From Arcuatula senhousia (lineage: Eukaryota > Mollusca > Bivalvia > Mytilida > Mytilidae): a stretch of 64,000 nucleotides of DNA. Shown in pieces: positions 59,401-64,000 of the stretch. The DNA is taken from positions 49,163,702-49,227,701 of the forward strand of contig OZ020307.1 in assembly GCA_963971305.1 (NCBI GenBank), given 5' to 3'. How positions within the stretch are numbered: the first letter of the stretch is position 1; the number at the start of each line of letters is the position of its first letter. Below the pieces are notes generated by a model. That model ran no database searches, had not been told where the DNA came from, and saw only the letters and a program-made list of their open reading frames with translations. Made by a program: the position numbers and the translations under genes.

Positions 59401-60652
59401 GTCAACCGGCTCCCTTCTGTTTAGATAAGGTTTTTTCTTCAGATACTAGCGGGACATGGACAGACATCCCACTACATGATTTCACTCAAGGGTATAACCA
59501 TTCGCATTAAACTTTGCTGTAACGTAAAATATTTTATTTGTTCATTTTAATTTATATGGAATATATGTCTTATAAACGTCAAAATTGAGCCGAAGAATAA
59601 TAATTTTGTATTGGTTTTCTACTGCATACATTTTGAGCTTTTTTTGCATTACACATACGATGTCTAAAGCATAACATAACTTTATGTGGGTTAACAAACG
59701 CAAAATACAACAATATTGGTCTTATCAATAAAGTTAAAGCTTTATTTACGTAAACATAATGTTTTACTTGAAATGTATCACTCAAGCAAAACATACCATA
59801 TAATAAAAGTTAAGAATATAGTATACATGCCTATTTAAGTCTGCAAACAGACTTACTTGAATCATTTTGAACGATCTTAGTCGGTTGTTGAAAACTGTGA
59901 CGCGCTTCAACAAATTACCAGTGACGGTACAATTTCAAATAAGTATAGGTATTATACCAAAATATCTTTTTCTTACAATGGGCCAAATGATATTTGGATA
60001 AGTTTAAGCATTTGTGAGTTTATAACGGTTTAATAAAGTTGTCGTGTAAAAGATAGCATAATTCATGCGTATCATCAACTAAACTTAACCGGAAGTCGTA
60101 GAATTGAGCTTAATACAACAACCTCTTTACTTTCCGATCTGACCCCGTGATTTAAAATCATAACTACGTGCACGGGATATTTCATAACAGACCGTGGAAG
60201 AACACTTTAATAAGTACACGTATACCCCAAAATACATACTTAATATATTCTGTGCAAAAAACACACATTTAGTTAATAAGAGAATAACAATTTGTTTTTT
60301 GTTGACAAGAAATGGGGTGCTGCATGTATATGACAAACTTTTAAATAAGAATGATTGTGTGCATAGAAATACCCAGGCTCAATGGGGACAACGCTGAACT
60401 AACTAATCATATCAAAAGCAAACCAGCCACCCTAACATCCAAAAAATAAAAATCAAATATTAAAATGTACACATTTATTTCATACCTTTTAAAATAACCA
60501 ATACTGTACTTACTAACAATATAATCATAACTTTTCTTGAAAGGCTTGTCAAAGATTCCAGTGTCATCTTTTTCGTCCGGAAGAAGCCTCGTCAACAGGC
60601 TCAGAAAAACAACACCTGCACATGCGGCTACCAAAGATTCTCCAACGAACAT
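41294..60652 (-). CDS. GMC oxidoreductase gene A (FAD-dependent, choline/glucose dehydrogenase-like), 11 exons
   Basis: Joining exons 60514-60652, 56301-56506, 53213-53402, 52607-52735, 47481-47602, 46872-47039, 46220-46370, 44574-44722, 43808-43982, 41707-41935 and 41294-41426 on the minus strand gives 1791 nt, or 596 aa plus stop, with no frame break. Seen: a hydrophobic anchor at residues 7-24; GAGSAG at 48-53 with LLLEAGG at 68-74 (FAD ADP-binding fold); GMC signature 1 ([11 protein letters not shown]) at 122-132; signature 2 ([12 protein letters not shown]) at 298-309; HQTSTCRMG with the probable catalytic His at 531; GNTNAAT at 574-580. The length suits animal GMC enzymes (about 560-630 aa). 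Family knowledge: these oxidise alcohols or sugars using FAD; the substrate cannot be read from sequence. The anchor suggests secretion or membrane attachment (inference). All introns are GT-AG, phases 1,0,1,1,0,0,1,0,1,2. It looks functional. Confidence 0.93.
41707..41935 (-). CDS. GMC gene A exon 10 (active-site His)
   Basis: Acceptor TTTTAG|TT. Encodes [20 protein letters not shown] followed by TCRMG. The His of HQTSTCRMG aligns with the catalytic base of the family. Ends SSL plus two bases; donor AG|GTATAT, phase 2. Frame intact throughout. Confidence 0.93.
42000..43600. other. intron 9 of gene A, nothing recognised
   Basis: AT-rich intronic DNA; no coding or repeat structure recognised apart from the dispersed motif at its end. 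Confidence 0.5.
43604..43690 (+). repeat. 60-bp dispersed motif, copy 4
   Basis: AGTGTCTCTGATGAATCCTG, GATAGACGAACGCGGGTTAG, GCGTACCAACATTTATTGTC. Confidence 0.65.
43808..43982 (-). CDS. GMC gene A exon 9
   Basis: Acceptor AACTAG|GGG, phase 0. 58 codons covering [20 protein letters not shown], the family's G-I-L-S-P---P-I-PNY motif. Donor A|GTAAGT, phase 1. Confidence 0.93.
44084..44481. mobile_element. TTAA-flanked MITE, copy 2, intron 8 of gene A
   Basis: TTAA at 44084-44087 and 44478-44481. Terminal inverted repeat GGATGATTGCTGGTCAG against its complement CTGACCAGCGATCATCC (one mismatch in 17). Total 398 bp, no ORF. Confidence 0.8.
44574..44722 (-). CDS. GMC gene A exon 8
   Basis: Acceptor CTTAAG|GT completes Gly 369. 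49 codons including [11 protein letters not shown], the D-PD-Q-hydrophobic segment of the substrate domain. Donor CGG|GTAAAT, phase 0. Confidence 0.9.
45461..45713 (-). mobile_element. tRNA-derived SINE (Leu/Ser-like head)
   Basis: Minus strand: GGATGGCCGAGTGGTCTAAG (A-box) near 45704-45685, GTTCGCGAGTCCC (B-box) at about 45646-45633, then a body and the tail GGGCGTTAAACACCAGC followed by (CA)n. This layout is typical of molluscan SINEs. Confidence 0.8.
45720..46219. other. intron 7 of gene A, unassigned
   Basis: The minus-strand frame of exon 7 runs on past its donor with no family similarity; I treat this as chance. Confidence 0.4.
46220..46370 (-). CDS. GMC gene A exon 7
   Basis: Acceptor TTACAG|ATT, phase 0. 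Encodes [20 protein letters not shown], the conserved LPVG-LQDH segment, then runs to VFYRQ. Donor G|GTAGGT, phase 1. Confidence 0.92.
46872..47039 (-). CDS. GMC gene A exon 6 (GMC signature 2)
   Basis: Acceptor CTTCAG|ATA, phase 0. 56 codons ending NDKG. Contains [19 protein letters not shown], which matches GMC signature 2. Donor GGG|GTAATA. Confidence 0.93.
47481..47602 (-). CDS. GMC gene A exon 5
   Basis: Acceptor TTTTTAG|GC. Encodes [20 protein letters not shown] followed by a SHVTR end; this is the family's NG-RCS-A--FLRP region. Donor CGG|GTGAGT, phase 0. Separated from exon 4 by a 5.0-kb repeat-filled intron. Confidence 0.9.
48090..48639 (+). pseudogene. retroelement polymerase C-terminal relic plus 3' region
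   Basis: The frame at 48193-48414 reads [20 protein letters not shown] then KFYGRH. I associate this with the C-terminal end of bivalve reverse-transcriptase ORFs; this is from memory. It is followed by the TTCGACTGGAGTTCGCG region also found at 19310. A diverged copy lies at 51640-51935. Confidence 0.45.
48640..48935. mobile_element. 296-bp MITE rich in AAGTTAACTT palindromes
   Basis: GGTGCACACATAACCTGTA at 48645 is inverted at the right end (48912-48930). GTAC flanks both sides (48636-48639 and 48936-48939), a 4-bp target duplication. Inserted in the retroelement relic, whose sequence resumes after it (CCATTGGTAC / TTCTGCTTCT). Contains five copies of the palindrome AAGTTAACTT. Confidence 0.82.
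49087..49180. repeat. short foldback element
   Basis: TAGTAAATTGCTACC at 49093 pairs with GGTAGCAATTTACT near 49160-49175. A nested TTGTCAAC/GTTGACGA pair lies inside. Confidence 0.55.
49385..49640 (+). mobile_element. SINE-like dispersed repeat, copy 2
   Basis: GCCCGGGTGGCGAATAGGTC, GCAGAGCCTAGCTTGTCGTA, GATGTCGGGTCAGTGCTCAG, CTTCATGCACGTAAAAGACC. 3' truncated compared with 25132-25600. Confidence 0.65.
50340..50690 (-). repeat. mytilid-type dispersed repeat
   Basis: Minus strand: GAGATGTGGAATAAGTGTAC, AACAGCGAGCAGTCTTTAAC, GACAGGCACGCATAAAATGT, GGCGGGGTTAAACTAG, CCCAACCTTCCCCC. Confidence 0.72.
50990..51600 (-). pseudogene. RTE-like LINE reverse-transcriptase pseudogene
   Basis: Pieces in three frames: [45 protein letters not shown], then [10 protein letters not shown] with [20 protein letters not shown]. 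The order and wording match the fingers-palm region of RTE-type polymerases. The motif-A catalytic Asp (usually DFKKAFDS) reads Tyr here, and stops and frameshifts are frequent, so it is dead. Confidence 0.72.
51640..51935 (+). pseudogene. second retroelement relic copy
   Basis: GCTTGCGGGACTTACATCGA, TTTCCTAAGCAGAGAAATTG, CACGTCATGCACTTAAAGAC match 48190-48410 with deletions. Confidence 0.5.
52140..52225 (-). mobile_element. SINE-like repeat fragment
   Basis: Minus strand GACTAAGGGATTAT and GTCCTCAGCCCACAAGGC match part of 25190-25240. Confidence 0.4.
52607..52735 (-). CDS. GMC gene A exon 4
   Basis: Acceptor ATTAG|CA. 42 full codons from [10 protein letters not shown] to VDVNGESQI, the middle segment typical of insect and mollusc GMC enzymes. 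The donor is G|GTTTGT, an unusual splice site shared with exon 4 of gene B. Confidence 0.88.
53213..53402 (-). CDS. GMC gene A exon 3 (GMC signature 1)
   Basis: Acceptor TTGCAG|ACG, phase 0. Encodes [14 protein letters not shown], which fits GMC signature 1, then [21 protein letters not shown]. Donor G|GTATGA, phase 1. Confidence 0.93.
53450..56060. other. intron 2 of gene A
   Basis: No exon seen. A SINE-like head lies at 54494-54604; the remainder has no recognised structure. Confidence 0.45.
54494..54604 (-). mobile_element. tRNA-derived SINE head
   Basis: Minus strand GGATGGTGTAGTGGTTACAA (A-box) and GTGAGCTCAATCCTC (degenerate B-box), then GAGGGCACTC. Short, probably 3' truncated. Confidence 0.5.
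56061..56284. mobile_element. 224-bp TTAA-flanked MITE beside the exon 2 donor of gene A
   Basis: TTAA at 56061-56064 and 56281-56284. Inverted ends GGGGCTTGTTTAGGG and CCCTAAACAAGCCTCC. The interior repeats AATATCCCATATCCC about five times. Sequence between the MITE and the donor GT (56300-56299) is only about 14 nt. Confidence 0.72.
56301..56506 (-). CDS. GMC gene A exon 2 (FAD Rossmann motif)
   Basis: Acceptor TTTCAG|TT completes codon 47 (Ile) and is followed directly by GAGSAG, the dinucleotide-binding loop. Contains LLLEAGG and ends DDK at a phase-0 donor (AAG|GTATTT). The open frame runs on into a MITE in the intron, so any longer reading is an artefact. Confidence 0.93.
57839..58661 (-). 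mobile_element. 158-bp-core element, copy nested in the TIR element
   Basis: Left: ATTGCCATCACTTGGCGTCC, CGTCGTCGTC and ACATGGCTGCCGTTACT. Three diverged core units near 58145, 58310 and 58480. Right: GACCAGGTGAGCGATTCCTG and GGGAGCCTCTTGT. Same orientation as the copy at 20768-21918. Confidence 0.8.
58662..59115 (-). pseudogene. C2H2 zinc-finger gene, broken
   Basis: Minus strand. Finger [25 protein letters not shown] is intact. Next, [22 protein letters not shown] lies in another frame because of a 44-bp tandem duplication (58943-58986 / 58987-59030). It is followed by the linker [15 protein letters not shown] and a stop. A further piece reads [19 protein letters not shown] and is cut at about 58661 by the 158-bp-core element. 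C2H2 fingers usually bind DNA. It could be a captured host exon or a part of the transposon's own gene; the sequence cannot decide. Confidence 0.72.
60514..60652 (-). CDS. GMC gene A exon 1 (start, anchor)
   Basis: Starts at ATG 60652, the first Met giving the [11 protein letters not shown] start also seen in gene B. Encodes 46 residues including the hydrophobic stretch [18 protein letters not shown] and ending YDYIV. The donor is A|GTAAGTA, phase 1. An in-frame Met lies upstream, but the paralogue starts at this position. Confidence 0.9.
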
Positions 60653-60877
60653 CTTCTTTTTAGTATGTGTTCTTTGCTTGATAAATGACTTTATAAACAT
60701 GTAATTATTTTTCAGGCTTACTATGTATGTCAAGGTAAATAAATTTGTCTTTTACATTTAAGTTACATAAAAATCAAACTAAATACACTTATATTTTTTT
60801 AAACAAGCTACTAATAACATGTATAGTTACTAATCGACATTATATTACATGTACCTCTGTTTAAAAAGGCACCCGTT
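60653..60877. other. 5' flank of gene A
   Basis: Immediate upstream region of the gene A start codon. AT-rich, no sure promoter element. Confidence 0.4.
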
Positions 60878-61340
60878 CGGGTTCCGGGTGGCGAATAGGC
60901 CCGCAGCAGCGCTAAGCTTGTCGGTAAAAGTCTACTAAAGAGCGCTCAGAAACCTGACATCGGATCAGGCCGCTTTGCCCACAAAGCGACTGGGATGTAA
61001 GATGCGGGTTCGTCAGGCGATAATGCGGAGAACCTGACCGCAAACCATAGTGGTGCACCGTGTTGGGAAAAATGTCACGTTCCTCGCACGTTAAAGAACC
61101 CTGCTGCAGGTCTCGGTAAGAGTAGAACCCGTAGGATCCCCATGCAGGAGGCTTAATTTTCCCGTCCCTACCCATCACTCCTTTTTCCAGTGGCAGTAAA
61201 AACTCTCCTACCCGATTGGCCCTGTGTCCCAATTTACTCCACTTCATCATCATTTCATGTTCATTGTATCACCAATTTCATGTTCATCTCCCGGACATAG
61301 CCGAAATCGTGCTGCTTGGGAGTAAAGCAATAACTAACTA
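60878..61340 (+). mobile_element. SINE-like dispersed repeat, copy 3
   Basis: GGTTCCGGGTGGCGAATAGG, GCAGCGCTAAGCTTGTCGGT, CTGACATCGGATCAGG, CCTCGCACGTTAAAGAACCC, tail AGTAAAGCAATAACTAACTA. Diverged from copies 1 and 2. Confidence 0.62.
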
Positions 61341-61410
61341 ACTGTTTAAAAAGGGGTTAAACGTTAAGATTTGATGAGAATTGGAACTTTTAATAATGTG
61401 CAAATCTTCT

Positions 61411-62352
61411 GTAAGTGGTCATCTATTCGGAAAATATAGGTCACAGCTAGCATCCGAAGCATGCATTGTGCTAAGCACCACTAGGTGCACCTACAATACC
61501 AATATCATTGATGTGGCATTTGTCAGTAAGCGCGAATGGACTTTAACCATACTTTTGTAAGTGGTCACCCATGCGGAAAATATAGGTCACAGCCAGCATC
61601 CGAAGCATGCATTGTGCTAAACATCACTAGGTGCACCTACAATACCAATATCGTTGATGTAGCACTTGTCAGTAGGCGGGAATGGACTTTTACCTTTCTT
61701 CTGAAAGTGGTCACCCATGCGGAAAATATATATCACAGCCAGCATCTGGAGAATGCATTGTGCTAAGCATCACTAGATGCACCTACAATACCTATATCAT
61801 TGATGTGGCACTTATCAGTAAGCGTGTATGGATCTTAACCATTCTTCTGCAAGTGGTCATCCTTGCGAAAAATATAGGTCACAACCAGCATCCGAAGCAT
61901 GCATTGTACTTAGCATCACTAAGTGCACCTACTATATCAATATCAGTTATGTGGCACTTGTCAGTAAGCGTGTATGGACCTTAACCATTCTTCGGTTAGT
62001 TGTCATCCATTCAGAAAATATAGGTCTAAGCCAGCATCAAAAGCATGGATCGTGTTTAGCATCATTAGATGTGCCTACTGTACCAATATCATTGGTGTGG
62101 AACTCGTCAGTAAGCGGGGATGACTTTAACCTTTCTTCTGTAAGTGGTCATCCATGCGGAAAATATAGGTCACAGCCAGCATCCGAAGGCTTTGTGCTTA
62201 GCATCACTAGGTGCATCTACCATACCAAAATCATTGATATGGCACTTGCCAGTAAGCGTGTATTGATCTTAACCATTCTTCGGTAAGTGGGTGCGGACGC
62301 CGACGCCGGGGGTATGGTGCCGGGGGTATCACATAGGCCCCTCTCAATTTCA
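61411..62352 (+). repeat. 146-bp tandem array (6 copies) with AGGTGAGCTAAAAAT terminus
   Basis: Units start at 61411, 61557, 61703, 61849, 61995 and 62140, sharing GTAAGTGGTCATCCATGCGG, AAAATATAGGTCACAGCCAG and GCATTGTGCTAAGCATCACT. The array leads into GGACGCCGACGCCGGGGGTA and ends TTTCATGAGGTGAGCTAAAA. That end matches the right terminus of the 158-bp-core family. Open frames here follow the repeat and are not genes. Confidence 0.85.
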
Positions 62353-62573
62353 TGAGGTGAGCTAAAAATCAGAAAATGAAAAATAACCCTCACGCTAGCT
62401 GGAACACTAAGATGAAAATAAATATTAAATTAATTTGCATGGTTTTAAATCTTTTAGTAATTATAGAATTTCTGAGAGAAATTCTATTTTGAATGGTCAT
62501 GAGAGCGTTTTATTCTGTAATTTTTTACATGGTATGACATACATTGAAATGATCATTGGCAAAATCAGGGGAT

Positions 62574-62612
62574 GTTTTAGCTCACCCATCCGAATGACCT
62601 GAGTTAGTCTGG
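62574..62612 (-). mobile_element. solo terminus of the AGGTGAGCTAAAA family
   Basis: TTTTAGCTCACCCATCCGAA and TGACCTGAGTTAG; on the minus strand it ends GGGTGAGCTAAAA. No core follows. Confidence 0.45.
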
Positions 62613-64000
62613 TTCTGATTCAAATTAGTTCAATCTGGATTTGAAAACCAGTTTGATGTTTTTGTGAATCCTTCAAAATCGGCGTTTTTCGGATCCTTTT
62701 GGACCAGGCAACATACTCTTTCAGATTATTTTATATGACAGTCAATGTGACGTTTGCCTATTTCTACAACTACAGGCAAAAGAGCCTTTTTTTATTATAA
62801 ACGAATAGTTTCATGGAATACAACAAATATTCAGTTTCGTTTTGGGGACAAACAGTTGAAATATTTGGGATTTTACGCTACAAATACAGTACCTGTTGTA
62901 TTCAGAAAAAAAATCTACTGGTAAAAGTATCATTTAAACCTTGTTTAGCGTTTTTGATTAAAAAAACAAAAGCGTTTTATAAAGATATTGATAATCGAAG
63001 CGATTGCAATTTTTAATACCAATACACATCTTTTGCATCATAAATATTGACTTCCAAATCATTCGAAGTCGAAAATTAATCCTTTCTGATTTAGTTATCG
63101 ATATATCGATATACGAATTCTTTACGATCAACAGATGAAATTGTTACAAAACAAAATATTTAACTATTTTGAAACCAATAACTGCTGCTTTTGGCCCGGT
63201 GGAAAACACATACTCGGTCGTGAGATGTATCTGGCACAAACACAATGCGGACACGAATTTACAAATCTGCCTTGTACTAGTATTTCTGTTTTTCAATTGA
63301 ATTTACGATAATCTAAATCCTAAGTGGTTTAAAACATCAAGTTTATTTTTTGTACTACCTAAACCATGATAACTGCACAGCTACCTCTGTCCTTACATCT
63401 GAACGGACATGCATGCTGTTATGCTAAGTTCTTCCTTAACCGGAAATTGTCGCTTATGGTCCCTGTTAAAAGGAATTTCTACAACTTTCGACTTGAATGG
63501 AAACCTAGTGATATGATAAATTAAGTTGTACCTTTCTCGTACTTTTATTACACCTCAGTCATCAATACCCGGATACGGACTTTAGTCTTTGACTTATCCT
63601 GCCCCGTAAATCCAATCCCTGTTGTCCAGCTGAGTTGCTGACATGGGACCACGTCGTGATATTGGATCGGGGCAGTTGTTCCTGTCCCGTCTCGTATCTT
63701 GACTTGTCATCGTTTACATCAGTACTAATAAAACGCAAGCTGAGATCTAATTAGACCTTACAGATATAACAATCTTGAAAAGCACTGTTGTAATATTTCA
63801 AATGAATATGTTTATACTAGTATTGCTTCTACAAGCTCTATAGCCGTGGAAAGCCTTCCAGTAAAATTTAGCTCAAGACAGTAGACTTAACCGGGTATAG
63901 TCATGGCGTAAATCCTCAATATAATATACATGTACTCTTGTACTGCATATGGTTTATATACTCATTGCTGGATTTGATTTTCATGTTAGAGCTTTTTGAG
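62613..64000. other. non-coding, nothing recognised
   Basis: No exon, repeat family or RNA gene recognised; short open frames lack any motif. Confidence 0.5.

Larger units (their letters stand above)
56684..60149. mobile_element. 3.47-kb TIR element in intron 1 of gene A
   Basis: CACGGGGTCAGATCGGAAAG and TAAAGAGG(C/T)TGTTGTATTA at the left end (56684-56724) is inverted at 60109-60149 with two mismatches over about 41 bp. ATTTA flanks both ends (56679-56683 and 60150-60154), a 5-bp target duplication. It fills most of the 4.0-kb intron. Inside are a zinc-finger pseudogene and a copy of the 158-bp-core element. I recognise no transposase; an open frame at 57467-57697 resembles sequence at 28240-28330 and is probably repeat-derived. 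Confidence 0.8.

Noticed and set aside
60690..60697. TATA box upstream of gene A (and TATAAA at 38382 upstream of gene B)
   Set aside because: Too close to the start codons (about 40 and 16 nt) for a normal 5' UTR, and TATA-like strings are common in this AT-rich DNA.
61536..62286. Open frames of 76, 100 and 152 codons as genes
   Set aside because: They follow the 146-bp repeat and change frame from unit to unit; no start, splice or family support.

Overview
This window is eukaryotic nuclear DNA: AT-rich, short coding exons with GT-AG introns, and dense interspersed repeats. Tandem-cored intronic elements ending in CCGTCCGTC-rich tails, tRNA-derived SINEs whose tail carries GGCGTTAAACACCAGC, and a repeat of the form 'gatgtggaataagtgtacgcgacac ... 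gtgacggggttaaac' all point to a bivalve mollusc, most likely a mytilid mussel. This assignment is inference from remembered repeat families, not from a search.

The window is dominated by two paralogous FAD-dependent GMC (glucose-methanol-choline) oxidoreductase genes, head-to-tail on the minus strand. Gene A runs from 60652 down to 41294 and gene B from 38366 down to 14624. I rebuilt both at splice-site level. Each has 11 coding exons of 139, 206, 190, 129, 122, 168, 151, 149, 175, 229 and 133 nt. Every exon has the same length in both genes, all introns are GT-AG, and the intron phases match. Each gene encodes 596 aa with an N-terminal hydrophobic anchor, the GxGxxG dinucleotide motif, both GMC signatures, the C-terminal active-site His and a GNTNA Asn motif. 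The start codon of B lies 2.9 kb downstream of the stop codon of A.

The introns have diverged strongly (0.26 to 12.2 kb) through transposon insertion. Intron 1 of B carries a 7-kb element built of about 42 copies of a 158-bp unit with higher-order structure (29191-36236). Intron 1 of A carries a 3.47-kb element with 40-bp terminal inverted repeats and a 5-bp target duplication, which holds a broken C2H2 zinc-finger gene and a smaller copy of the same tandem-cored family. Intron 2 of A has a 224-bp MITE starting 15 nt past a splice donor. Intron 8 of A has a TTAA-flanked MITE whose sister copy lies at 239-636.

On the plus strand at the left edge is the last exon of a kringle-domain gene (815-1062). 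Its stop codon lies inside the first unit of a 58-bp minisatellite that fills the 3' UTR. Between this exon and gene B lie a TIR element with a recurrent GTAACATCAGGGACA-like motif (5833-7693), a 5'-truncated LINE reverse transcriptase (8165-9415, minus) and a frameshifted transposon-like pseudogene (10777-12421, plus). The region right of gene A (60.9-64 kb) holds a SINE-like repeat, a 146-bp tandem array ending in the same terminus as the 158-bp family, and about 1.4 kb in which I recognise nothing.
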